From: Marsupella aquatica
Lineage: Eukaryota; Marchantiophyta
Direction of reading: 5' to 3'
Assembly: GCA_973895155.1 (NCBI GenBank)
Contig: OZ316893.1
Span: 10,044,001 to 10,108,000, forward strand
Length of the DNA: 64,000 nt
The translations under genes and the position numbers were made by a program. This document shows positions 11,587-21,755 of this stretch, piece by piece. The notes under the pieces were generated by a model. The model was not told the DNA's origin. It did no database searches and saw only the letters and a list, made by a program, of their open reading frames with translations. The first letter of the stretch is position 1; the number at the start of each line of letters is the position of its first letter.

Positions 11587-12007
11587 TGTTGAGCATAGAC
11601 GACGATCGCAACGGCAAGCCCATGAACCATCCAACGCACAATAGTCGACACAAGAGATACGTGGTTCACCTCCTTGAGGCTACGTCCACGGGAACACACA
11701 AGAGAGCTTTACTGAACTCTAAGCCCGTCGGCTATACCGAGTCTCCACAGTGTAAGCTCTCCCTATCTCTCAAGTGGCTCCATAACAATGAGCCTTGGTT
11801 CTACCTCTCCAAGCACACATGCCTCTTATGATATAGTGTGCAACTTAGTTGTACCTAACCACATAGTTGTACCTAATCACGTAGTTGTACCTAACCACAT
11901 AGTTGTACCTAATCACGTAGTTGTACCTAACCACGTAGTTGTACCAACCCACGTTGTTGTACCAACCACGTCATACCTAACCTAGACGTAAGAGTAAATA
12001 CCCAACA
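11587..12007 (-). repeat. Copia 3' LTR
   Basis: 421 bp, TG...CA ends, almost identical to 17661-18081. It contains a tandem array of about 18-bp units (GTTGTACCTAACCACATA-like) at 11846-11970. Confidence 0.95.
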
Positions 12008-12018
12008 ATCTTCCCCTT
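12008..12018 (-). other. Copia polypurine tract
   Basis: On the minus strand AAGGGGAAGAT directly precedes the 3' LTR, the position from which plus-strand DNA synthesis is primed. Confidence 0.8.
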
Positions 12019-12198
12019 GACTCTGGTCTAGGGGAGAGTAATACTGCCAATGTATATGATCCCTCAGCGGGAAATTCTGGACAGAAACCAAACCGGTTTC
12101 CCTCTCTAACTAGAGCAAACCAGAACTAAGCCGTAGCCTAATACATAGGAATGAGGAAGAGCATATATCAGTAATTACAATGAATGTTTAAGAAAACT

Positions 12199-15100
12199 CT
12201 ACTTGTGATGCAATTGCAAAACCTGCAATACGTCACGGTGTCTAGAGAAACTCTCCAAAGGAATCACTTTGGTAAATGCGTCAGCCGGGTTGAGTTTACC
12301 ATCAATCTTGACTAGCTCAAACAAATTATCAGACACAGCCTGCCTGATAAAATGGTACCTGACGTCAATGTGCTTCACTCTGCTGTCCATCACCTGGTTC
12401 ACAGCAAGGTGGAGCGCACTTTGACTATCACAATGGAGCTTCACATTCCCCTGTGGCAATCCCATTTCAGTGATAAGTCTATCCAACCAAATCGCTTCCT
12501 TTGCTGCTTCCGCAGCTGCAACATACTCCGCTTCTGTAGTAGACTGAGCAATACACTTCTGCAAAGTAGACCTCCAACTTATGCATCCACCGCCAAGTGT
12601 GAACACGTATCCTGTTGTTGATCTCCTTCGGTCCAAATCTTGTCCATAGTCAGAATCTACATAGCCAATCAATGATCTAGCATTCTTTGCATTCGCATCA
12701 AATAAAAGACCATGATCCACGGTACCCTTCAAGTACCTGATAATCCACTTCACTGCTTCCCAGTGTACCTTCCCTGGATTCGACATGTACCTGCTCACCT
12801 TGCCCATAGCCATGGCAAGATCAGGTCTAGTGCAAGTCATCAAATACATGAGACTCCCCACTGCCTTGTCATATGGAACCTTTGACATCAACCCCTTCTC
12901 TGTGTCATCCGTAGAACATAACGCTGATGATAACTTGAAGTGTGGAGCCAACGGGGTACTTACTGGCTTGCTATTCTCCATGTTGAACCTTGCAATTACC
13001 TTCCTCGCATAACTGCTTTGCGTCAACCATAGCTTGCCAGCCTCCAAGTCCCTAGTGATCTCCATACCCAAAATCCTCTTAGCTGGCCCTAAGTCCTTCA
13101 TCTTAAACTCTGCACTAAGCAGTGCCTTGAGCTTAACAATCTCAGACCTATCCTTGGCTGCAATTAGCATGTCATCCACATAAAGTACTAAAACAATGAA
13201 CCCAAAGACAACATTCTTCACCGGTTTCAAATACACACAAGGGTCAAATACACTTCTGTGAAAACCTTGTGACCAAATCCAATCGTCAAACCGCTTGTTC
13301 CACTGTCTTGGTGACTGCTTCAACCCATACAAGGATTTCAGCAATCTGCAAACCAATTCCTCCTGTCCTCTCTTCACAAAACCTAGCGGTTGTCTCATGA
13401 AGATCACCTCTTCCAATGTGCCATAGAGGAAAGCTGTGACAACATCCATCTGATCTAGGAGCAGACCAAACATTACAACAAGTACACACAATAGTCGTAT
13501 TGTAGAGTACTTAGCAACTGGTGAGAAGACCTCATTGTAATCCACACCTTTCTCTTGTGTGAATCCCTTTGCTACCAATCTAGCCTTGTAGACCTTCGAT
13601 CCATCTCCTATGGAATTATCCTTCAGCTTGTAAATCCACTTGCTGTCCACCACTTGCTGACCCTTAGGCAGCTTAACAAGCTCCCAAGTTTTGTTGTCCT
13701 TTAGTGACTGCATCTCCGTTTGCATTGCTGCAGTCCACTTCTGCTTCTCTTTTGAAGCACTTGCCTCATGAAATGAAGAAGGTTCTCCTTCTTCCAAAAT
13801 TAACGCATCACCCTCATCATCAGCTGTAAAATCATCCTCTTGCAGTTGAGATGAATCAACCCACTGTCCATACCTTGATGGAGCGCGTACAGTGCGACCA
13901 GATGTTCTTCTAGCCGATGACTCCGGTTGATCTGCGTGTGCTGGTACAATTTGAAGCTCAACAGCATCCACTTGTTGCTCACCAGCATCAACAAACTCCT
14001 CTGGTTCCTCTGGCATAGGAACCAGCTCCATAATTGGAGCAACTCCTTCTCTCCGGTCATGCACCTCATAACCAATCTCCCCCTCAATGAGATCCGGGAT
14101 AGGAGATTTTCCTTTGTCAGTACGGGAGACCTGAGTATTCTCCCCCTCCTTCAATAATCTAGATTCATTGAAGGAAACATCCCTACTGACAACGAGCTTA
14201 CAGGCAATAGGATCCCATAGCCTATAGGCTTTCACACCACTCTGGTACCCAAGAAAAACACATTTCCTGGAGGTAGGATCCAACTTGGTCCTATTCTGCT
14301 TTGGTGTGAGAGCATATGCATCACTTCCAAAAATTACCAAGCCATGATAGTCTGCTTGCCGCTTATAGCGCATCTCAAACGGCGTTTTGAAATTGATAGC
14401 ACTAGAAGGAGAAAGATTTACCAAATAAGCTGCGGTATTGACAGCTTCTGCCCAAAATTCTTGTGGTAAACCTGATTGGCTCAACATACTCCGTGACCGC
14501 TCCAACAGTGTCCGATTGAGCCTCTCAGCGACACCATTCTGCTGCGGAGTATAAACTGTGGTGAGATGGCGAGTTATCCCCTGTTCTGAACAGTACTCTT
14601 CAAATTCCATTGAAGTGTACTCCCCGCCGTTGTCTGACCTCAGACTCTTCACCCTTGTATCCAAACACTTGATCGTGTTTCCAGTCTGATTCTCCACCTG
14701 GGCCTTCCACTTCTTAAAAATGGACAAGACATCAGACTTATGCGTCATGAAATAAATCCACACAAATCTTGAGTAATCATCAATAAATGATACATAGTAC
14801 AACTTTCCAGAGTGTGAGGGAGTCGGGGATGGACCCCACACGTCACTATGTATGTACTCAAGAACCGCTTTGGAACGATGAGTTCCAACACCAAAAGCAC
14901 GACGATGCTGCTTTCCAAGAATGCAATGCTCACAAAACTCTAATTTACAAGATTGCAAATCAAAAATGAGTCCATTCTTCCGTAAGATAGCCAAACCCTT
15001 CTCACTCATGTGGCCTAGCCGTGAATGCCACAGTTGAGTCATCTCCTCGTGAGACTTGGTTACATTGGCCTCTCCACATACAGTATTGCCCTGTAACACA

Positions 15101-15471
15101 TACAAATTCTTTTGTCTACTCCCCTTCAAAATCATTGTCTCTCCCGACCTGACTTGAAGTTCACCATCAATAACGCTCCATTGATGACCATTTGAATCCA
15201 ACACACCGAGTGAAATCAGATTCTTATGCATGCCAGGTACATACCTGACTCCGGACACTATGCGCACAGCCCCATCAAACATTTGAATCTTCACAGACCC
15301 AATTCCCTCAATTTGACAGGAGTGATCATTTCCCATCAGAACTGAACCGTTTGAAACAGAGTAAGAACTGAAAAACTCACGAATGTAACAAATATGAAAA
15401 GAGCAAGCACAATCAAGAATCCACACATCATCTGCTCTCCTAGATGACGTGTACAGGGCATACCCCCGGCT
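12199..15471 (-). CDS. pol: Copia Pol: protease, integrase, reverse transcriptase, RNase H
   Basis: Open from the codon after the gag stop to 12199, about 1,090 codons. In order: a protease motif WILDCACSFH with its catalytic Asp; the integrase zinc site (H..H in LWHSRLGHMS, C..C in FCEHCILGKQ); the integrase core with DVWGPSP, SDNGGEY and QNGVAERLNRT; reverse transcriptase with ARLVAKGFTQ, DVVTAFLYG and the active site YVDDM; and RNase H with GYVDSDY, STTEAEYVA and DSQSALHLA. No internal stop or frameshift is visible. Apart from the gag-pol TGA the element looks coding-competent. Confidence 0.95.
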   Translation of the reverse strand, partial: SRGYALYTSSRRADDVWILDCACSFHICYIREFFSSYSVSNGSVLMGNDHSCQIEGIGSVKIQMFDGAVRIVSGVRYVPGMHKNLISLGVLDSNGHQWSVIDGELQVRSGETMILKGSRQKNLYVLQGNTVCGEANVTKSHEEMTQLWHSRLGHMSEKGLAILRKNGLIFDLQSCKLEFCEHCILGKQHRRAFGVGTHRSKAVLEYIHSDVWGPSPTPSHSGKLYYVSFIDDYSRFVWIYFMTHKSDVLSIFKKWKAQVENQTGNTIKCLDTRVKSLRSDNGGEYTSMEFEEYCSEQGITRHLTTVYTPQQNGVAERLNRTLLERSRSMLSQSGLPQEFWAEAVNTAAYLVNLSPSSAINFKTPFEMRYKRQADYHGLVIFGSDAYALTPKQNRTKLDPTSRKCVFLGYQSGVKAYRLWDPIACKLVVSRDVSFNESRLLKEGENTQVSRTDKGKSPIPDLIEGEIGYEVHDRREGVAPIMELVPMPEEPEEFVDAGEQQVDAVELQIVPAHADQPESSARRTSGRTVRAPSRYGQWVDSSQLQEDDFTADDEGDALILEEGEPSSFHEASASKEKQKWTAAMQTEMQSLKDNKTWELVKLPKGQQVVDSKWIYKLKDNSIGDGSKVYKARLVAKGFTQEKGVDYNEVFSPVAKYSTIRLLCVLVVMFGLLLDQMDVVTAFLYGTLEEVIFMRQPLGFVKRGQEELVCRLLKSLYGLKQSPRQWNKRFDDWIWSQGFHRSVFDPCVYLKPVKNVVFGFIVLVLYVDDMLIAAKDRSEIVKLKALLSAEFKMKDLGPAKRILGMEITRDLEAGKLWLTQSSYARKVIARFNMENSKPVSTPLAPHFKLSSALCSTDDTEKGLMSKVPYDKAVGSLMYLMTCTRPDLAMAMGKVSRYMSNPGKVHWEAVKWIIRYLKGTVDHGLLFDANAKNARSLIGYVDSDYGQDLDRRRSTTGYVFTLGGGCISWRSTLQKCIAQSTTEAEYVAAAEAAKEAIWLDRLITEMGLPQGNVKLHCDSQSALHLAVNQVMDSRVKHIDVRYHFIRQAVSDNLFELVKIDGKLNPADAFTKVIPLESFSRHRDVLQVLQLHHK

Positions 15472-16506
15472 TCATAAAACATACTCATCATTGAGTAAAT
15501 CAGCTTCTCCATCAGCCCTAGCCACATTTGCCGATGAAGTTTCCGCTGCCTTTCCCTTACAGTCTCGCTTGAAGTGTCCAACTTGGTTGCACTTCCAACA
15601 TGTCACCTGCCTCCTCTGAGGGGATTTACCCTTGGACTTAGATCTGGATTTAGATCTAAACTGGGTTCTACGGTCCCCAGTTGGTCGCTGCATACTCCTC
15701 CCACGGTTAACATTGAGGGCAGCATCAGATGATGAAGGCTGTGACGTGATGTGCATCTTCTGCTGAAGATCATCACTAAGCAGAGAACTTACCACGTCAT
15801 TGTATGAAATGGTATCCCTATCACGATGCAACAACACTCGTGATAGGGACTGGTAAGATGGAGGCAATGAACTAAGAAGCTGCAGAGCCTTCGTCTCATC
15901 ATTCAAAGTCTCCCCAAGGTTTTCCAAGTCAATGACCATGTCGTTGAAAGCATCCACATGGTCTTGCAACTTCGTACCAGATTCCTTCATTCTAAAACTC
16001 ATCAGTTTGTAGGAAGTGTAGAGCTGGTTCGACAACTCCTTGCGGTGATACTTGCTCTGCAATTCCGCAAACAAGGACATGCAATCCTTATGTGCACCTA
16101 ACTGCTTGATGATGGGAGGCATGAGATAGAGTGTAACACACCACACTCCCTGCTCCTGCATGCGGTCCCATTGTTTCTCATCAACATCGTCTTCACGAGG
16201 GCTCAGCAGTTGGCCCATCCCTAACGCATAAAGCACTCCCTTCACCTGCTTCTCCCATAGCAAGTAGTCAGAGCGCCCATCATACTTTGTCACTTCATAC
16301 TTGGGTCCCCCAAGCTTGAAAGTCCCCATCTTCTTCTTTACCGTGAGCTCCGGTAGTAGTACTGCTTCCTCCACCACACGCCGCACCAGTGATGGTATCG
16401 GTGTCACGTGCTCTTCCTCCTGCTCCTCTCTCTGCCCCTGAAACCTCCGCGGTGATCCTCGTGCTTCAAGTTCCACGTCTTCGAAAAACTCCTCCGAATC
16501 ACTCAT
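15472..16506 (-). CDS. gag: Copia Gag polyprotein part
   Basis: 344 residues starting with an acidic segment. A capsid region of the UBN2/retrotran_gag type follows, with W-rich and LLSSLPPSYQ motifs, then an Arg/Lys/Ser-rich linker and one zinc knuckle CWKCNQVGHFKRDC (CX2CX4HX4C). Gag packages the retrotransposon RNA. Translation stops at TGA (15474-15472), and the same frame continues directly into pol. Confidence 0.92.
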   Translation of the reverse strand: MSDSEEFFEDVELEARGSPRRFQGQREEQEEEHVTPIPSLVRRVVEEAVLLPELTVKKKMGTFKLGGPKYEVTKYDGRSDYLLWEKQVKGVLYALGMGQLLSPREDDVDEKQWDRMQEQGVWCVTLYLMPPIIKQLGAHKDCMSLFAELQSKYHRKELSNQLYTSYKLMSFRMKESGTKLQDHVDAFNDMVIDLENLGETLNDETKALQLLSSLPPSYQSLSRVLLHRDRDTISYNDVVSSLLSDDLQQKMHITSQPSSSDAALNVNRGRSMQRPTGDRRTQFRSKSRSKSKGKSPQRRQVTCWKCNQVGHFKRDCKGKAAETSSANVARADGEADLLNDEYVL

Positions 16507-17646
16507 ATGAGAAAGTCACAAAAAATGTTGTTTTTCACAACTTCTCAAAAAACTCGAAACTCAACACCGCCGCGTAACCCACAAAGCTAGGAGTCCAATA
16601 CTGAAAACCAAAATCAAAATTGAAATTTGACGGAAAAGTTATTCAAATTTCGGTCGAGGTGGGTAAAACCTTGGGAAACTCCCCCGTTTTGACCACCTCA
16701 GGGAATGACCGAAATACCAAGTACAACCCGTTGTCGGAATTGCGATGTGATTGGTGCGCTGCATTGCCAACTTCAATGGCTACGACCTTGCCGAAAAATA
16801 ACCAAAAAAGTTACCGTTCGGCGGATGAAATCTTTGTCGGACGGTCAAAAAATAGCTCTCTGGTTTTTTGGAATATTCTATGACCCTTGTACAGTCCCTG
16901 TGGGAATTTTGGAAGAACAATCGAGGGGCTGACATGTGTCCTCGAACCCCCAAAACCCCCTACCACCCTTCGTCGTCGAAATCTGGTCGCGCGCGCAGAA
17001 AATACACACGGCAGAATGTACCCCTCGACACCAAACGCAAGATATCTCACTCGGGTTTTGACGAAATCAAGATCCGATTTCAGATTTGGAAACTAGACTC
17101 CGAGGCGATGAAGATCGATATAAGAAGCACCCAAAACGAGGAAAGAACGAGGGAGAAAAAAATTGGTAAAGATGACAGATTTCTCTCAATTGCCATAGCC
17201 AATTTCGAATCAGTTTTTCAAAGAGAAAAAAATGGTACCTTGTCAACAACGAATGTTGATCAATTGCACTTGGTGCCGTCACCAAGTCCAACAAGGTAAT
17301 TAATTTTGCTTAGCCTTCCTCTTTGCATCAAAGAGCCAATCCCGGACTCAAAAACAATCGTCTTGCCTCAATCTCTCCGTTGAGTCAAAACACTTGACGC
17401 TTCTCCCTCCGAGTCGATTGCCAACTTTCTTCACAAAATCCAGAACGACGAAAACTTAGATCTCTCTGCACCACGAGCTCCGTTCAACGATTTCTTCACA
17501 CCGTTAGAAAGCTCTTGCCCTGATCTATCCGTTGAGCCCATAAACTCCAAGTTCCATGCGATGGAACTCTGGAAAATCCACCAACACTCAACGCTGGAAA
17601 AACCGTCATGAAATCCCGTCACGAACACACGTCACCTCCCAAGCAT
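16507..17646 (-). other. Copia 5' leader
   Basis: About 1.1 kb between the primer-binding site and the gag start, with no conserved coding sequence. It is unusually long for a Copia leader but otherwise unremarkable. The short 3' untranslated stretch is 12019-12198. Confidence 0.6.
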
Positions 17647-17658
17647 GCTCTGATACCA
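17647..17658 (-). other. Copia primer-binding site (initiator tRNA-Met type)
   Basis: On the minus strand this reads TGGTATCAGAGC, two bases inside the 5' LTR. It is the standard sequence complementary to the 3' end of plant initiator Met tRNA. Confidence 0.9.
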
Positions 17659-17660
17659 AT

Positions 17661-18081
17661 TGTTGAGCATAGACGACGATCGCAATGGCAAGCCCATGAA
17701 CCATCCAACGCACAATAGTCGACACAAGAGATACGTGGTTCACCTCCTTGAGGCTACGTCCACGGGAACACACAAGAGAGCTTTACTGAACTCTAAGCCC
17801 GTCGGCTATACCGAGTCTCCACAGTGTAAGCTCTCCCTATCTCTCAAGTGGCTCCATAACAATGAGCCTTGGTTCTACCTCTCCAAGCACACATGCCTCT
17901 TATGATATAGTGTGCAACTTAGTTGTACCTAACCACATAGTTGTACCTAATCACGTAGTTGTACCTAACCACATAGTTGTACCTAATCACGTAGTTGTAC
18001 CTAACCACGTAGTTGTACCAACCCACGTTGTTGTACCAACCACGTCATACCTAACCTAGACGTAAGAGTAAATACCCAACA
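17661..18081 (-). repeat. Copia 5' LTR
   Basis: 421 bp, the 5' LTR in the element's minus orientation. It borders the primer-binding site at 17647-17658. The same short tandem array is at 17920-18044. Confidence 0.95.
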
Positions 18082-18086
18082 CATCT

Positions 18087-19128
18087 AGTGCGTGAGGTTG
18101 GTATTGCAGGCCCTGTACATTGTCGTTGGATGTACTGGGTAGAGCGGTACATGGGAGTGATGAAGTCCTATGTTTCAAATCGCGCAAGGGTGGAAGGTAG
18201 CATTGCAGAGCGTCATCTTGGAGCAGAGAGCATGTTTTATTGTACAAACATTATTGCTACACTTGATTCAAATGCTCCAAGCGGGTGGATAGATGAGGCA
18301 TCAAGAGAAGCAGACTATGAGGATGACCGTTTGACAGGTGCAAAGGGAGAACGGCTTCTTGACCCTAGTGAGCACACTAAAATCACTGCATTCATGTTGT
18401 ATAACTCTCCAGAGATTGTTGGGGAGTGGACCACATTTTATGAGGAGGATAAGCACAATAGTCGACGACCACGCTTATTTCCCAAATTCCACATGTACAT
18501 GAAGGGGAAGTTGTTAGAAGTGGATGCCTTGGTGGCTATTGGGGAGAGTGTATCACACTTCCCAATGGTGACTGATAAGTTGCGCACCTTGGTTCATGGA
18601 CCTCTACTTACAGTTACAACCAGGACTGCCATGTGGTCCAAGGGGAGACACTTTCGTGTGGAACGACTTGATGACAAGAGGGCAGCTACACAAGATTGTG
18701 GGGTGATGGGTTGGTTCACCCAGGATTCTGTAAGTAGCAGATCTGACACAAATCCCATCCGTTCTACTATAGCTCACTATGGAAAGATAGAGGAGATCCT
18801 TGTTGTAAAATACCATGCGCATACAACATTGGAAGAGGTGGTGCTGAAGTGCAAATGGTTTTGGATGAATCTTGTTGGCCACAATCGAACATGTGAAGAG
18901 GATGCTTGCGGCTTCACACGACTGAAGACAGGGGCTGTCATCAGCTCAAATTGGAGGGCCTCAGATCCTTTTGCATTTCCTCATAATCTTGAGCAGGCAT
19001 TCTATCTCCCTTATCCAGATGATCCTGAGTGGTCCATTGTAATGCCTTACATTCCACGATCCCGATCCATAGTCCAAGAACAGCCAAATGTAGTTGTTGT
19101 GGAAGATTTGGAAAATGAGAACAACTAG
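18087..19128 (+). CDS. E1 tnp2 transposase, C-terminal part after the Copia insertion
   Basis: Removing the Copia and one copy of its CATCT duplication restores an uninterrupted frame across 11586/18087, reading LLHLVREVGIAGPVHCRWMY. Motifs GPVHCRWMYW and NRARVEGSIAE are classical tnp2 C-terminal signatures. They are followed by a domain ending in FYLPYPDDPEWSIVMPYIPR. The stop is at 19126-19128. E2 has an intron after GRHFR that this copy lacks. Confidence 0.85.
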
Positions 19129-19494
19129 CTACTTAGGAATTTCATGGTAAAAGCTAGGTAGCTAGCACTAGCTAGACCTAATTAATGACCACTTCCCTCC
19201 ATGTATTGATTTTTTTGGCATATATATGTTATCTACATTGTCATTACCATTTTTTTGTTGCATGTTACTTTACTTATATATACCACTTAAATCTCTGGGC
19301 TCTAGCTGTGGCTATATATTTGTGCTTTTAATATATATGAAATGAAAGCTTCCAATTCATTTCAAGTTGACCCTAGTTGAGTTCCCACATACTTCAAATG
19401 GAAATGGAGTCAAAAACCTATCGGAAACACAACATGCCTTAATTAGAAGCTAGGAAGATGATAAAACCCTCAAAAAACCCCGGCTCTACTTAAA

Positions 19495-19914
19495 ACCGAT
19501 ATTTCCGATATTCAAAGAAACGGAACACATATGCCATACTACAGGTATCGGGAAACTTTTCCATCTTTATCACATCGGAAATGACGTCCGTTTGTAATGG
19601 GTTCGGACACAAGTCGGAACACATTTCTGATTCCAAAAATATCGGAAATGTTTCGTCCCTAAGTTCATCGGAACCAACATGCGATATTTTATTTATCGGA
19701 CGCCTCTTGCGTCACGGCAGTCTCATTGTCCGATGCAGGTAGAATGGGAAATTCTCCGATAGTTTTTACATGGGAAACTATTTCTGATTCTAATAGTATG
19801 GGACAGTATGTGTCCGATGTAGAATTTCTGGTAAATCCCCGATGCGGGGACAATCGAAGAGTACCGATCTTCTCTGTATCGGAAAGTGTTGCCGACCGAA
19901 AGAAGAGCATCGGA
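19495..19914. repeat. E1 right subterminal array of TCCGAT words
   Basis: This is the counterpart of the left array: many TCCGAT/ATCGGA copies in both orientations, ending 23 bp before the right terminus. The same word at both ends and in two internal clusters shows that it belongs to this element. Confidence 0.85.
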
Positions 19915-20159
19915 AAAACCCAAAATATGTACCAGTGTTGAAAATCGTGTCACATTGACCCAGTCAACATTTATGCATTTTTCTGTGTCTAGCTATGTTA
20001 TTTTTGCATTTTTTCGCCTACTTACGATTCATACTGCGTCTTCCTCTTTCTCTCAAAACCTGAGTGTCTAGGTTTGTTGGATGCGGCTTGACTTCTTCTT
20101 TCCAACGGTATAAAGAATGACACATTTGGTTTCCAGATCTTCCTACTCCGTAACATTTA

Positions 20160-20830
20160 CGTGCTTTCATTGGAGCTCTGCATGACAACTACATTTTTTC
20201 TATTCTCCTAACACTATGCCTGCTTCCGTTGGACAGGAGCGCTGCATGTCGGCGATGTATTTTATTGTTGCGCCTCTCCCAGAGAGCTAGTTTCTCCCAA
20301 CAGGTATAGATCTCGGTTTTATTCTGAAGGTTATGTGATCGTTGGAAGCCAGGTACAGTAGTTCCCTATCTATTTTTAACGTTCTTAGCAATCTGATTGG
20401 AACAAGGATAAGACGAATTGACCATACAGTGTTATTCAAACTTAGAAAGTTTGACAAAGCTTGCAATAGATTAGAATTTAATTCTCAATGTCGATGTCAG
20501 CCTGACATAAACTAGAATCTAGATCCATGCGTGAGATTATCTAACAAATGCCAAATTTTAAAACAATTCTGTAATCAGAAGGATAGCTACATAGCATAAA
20601 ATTAAAATAGTAGTACATTTGTCTTGTGTGTAGATGGACACATCTTCTTTATTCTTCTGATGTCATTTGTACTTCCATTGGACAGGAGCGCTGCATGTCA
20701 AATATGTAATTTAGTGCTGAGATCCTCCCAGGGATGCTATTCAGAGTTAAACTACTACTTCACCAACAACGTACTTCACCAACAACAGAAGGTAGATCTG
20801 GTTTTCATTACCAAGGTTATGTGATTGTTA
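20160..20830. repeat. Diverged duplication, copies about 450-490 bp apart
   Basis: The phrase TTGGACAGGAGCGCTGCATG occurs at about 20228 and 20677. A following TAGATCT..GGTTTT...AAGGTTATGTGAT block occurs at about 20306 and 20792. The order is conserved with substitutions and indels between, which indicates an old direct duplication. Confidence 0.65.
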
Positions 20831-21725
20831 GGAAGGTACTTCCCTGTCTATTTTAATATTCTTACCACTTTGATTGGAAGAGGAATATTGCTCTCCTAGT
20901 TTTACGTCAGACAACACAAATTATGAAACTATAATGTACTCTACATATTGATTCATCACTTTGCTTCCGACATGTGTTCTAACCAAGAGCAATGGCATTG
21001 ATAAATTGTCTTGTAGACGTACATGAATATAATTTGTAAAGTTTTTTATGTGCATCTCATCGTTTTCTGCTGCATGCAATTAAATACTGTGGTGGGTTTG
21101 CCAAAGTTTCAGTTCATTGTTTTAGCTTGTTGAAAATTATATTCACTGTTTATCTTCTTTAGTGGTGGCCTTGAGATACTAAAGTTTGTTGCCTGGACAT
21201 GTAGGTCCAAGACAACTTTGACTTCAACACAATAGAGTGAGCAACAGGCGTAGCCGTTGACAGTAAAAGCACAGGTCAGATTTGGGTATGCACTAAACTA
21301 TTATTGGGCAACTGCATATAATTAGCCTCTACGTGCCAGAAGTCAGCCCTGTCAATAATGCTAAAGAGTCCGTAGATCGAGTCACTCAAGGAGAGGTATC
21401 TTTGTTGGGACTGTGTATGGATCGAGTATCAATTGCAAGCATTCTTAGCACAAGGCTTGGTTTCTGTGCAAAGACAACTCAGACTAGTATATGGACGTAC
21501 GTAGAGTTTAAGAAATTAATCTAAAAATTTGCTGCTAATTCATAACTAATCAATCGATCATGGCAAGAAGCTGAATATTTAGTCTGATATATCGAGGGCT
21601 TAGTTTGAGGTAAATTAAAAATGACTAGATCAAATATTTTGGGCCAGATTCTGGGCCTTCTAAGATCTAGGAATTGATCTCAGTCAGTAAGGGTCGATAA
21701 TGTATATATTGGCATATATGTGATT

Positions 21726-21755
21726 GAGTAGAGTAGAGTAGAGTAGAGTAGAGTA
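21726..21755. repeat. GAGTA microsatellite, six copies
   Basis: Six perfect tandem copies of the pentamer GAGTA, followed by GAGAG. A simple sequence repeat. Confidence 0.95.

Larger units (their letters stand above)
11587..18081 (-). mobile_element. Complete Ty1/copia LTR retrotransposon nested in E1
   Basis: A 6,495-bp element in minus orientation. The two 421-bp LTRs (11587-12007 and 17661-18081) begin TGTTG, end CAACA, and differ at a single position that I can see (11612 C versus 17686 T). The target duplication is CATCT (11582-11586 and 18082-18086). It has a primer-binding site complementary to initiator tRNA-Met, a purine tract, and gag plus pol with protease, integrase, reverse transcriptase and RNase H in copia order. 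The near-identical LTRs show recent insertion. Gag and pol share one frame with a single TGA between them. Confidence 0.96.
3357..19937 (+). mobile_element. CACTA (En/Spm) transposon E1 with SET and tnp2 genes
   Basis: The left end reads CACTAGTACATTTTGAGG. The right end, read inward on the other strand, is CACTGGTACATATTTTGGG. The element is flanked by the 3-bp target duplication TTG (3354-3356 and 19938-19940), the size CACTA elements make. It spans 16,581 bp, or about 10.1 kb once the nested Copia (11587-18081) and its duplicated 5 bp are removed. Inside are terminal and internal arrays of the word TCCGAT/ATCGGA, a minus-strand TNPA-like gene, and a plus-strand unit encoding a zinc-binding exon, a SET domain and a tnp2 transposase. 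The transposase has one in-frame stop and is split by the Copia element, so this copy cannot now make intact transposase. Its ends and cis sites look complete. Confidence 0.92.

Noticed and set aside
11481-11985. Open frames crossing the Copia LTR boundary on the plus strand
   Set aside because: They are created by the LTR sequence and its tandem repeat, recur identically at 17660-18059, and lie opposite to the real genes.
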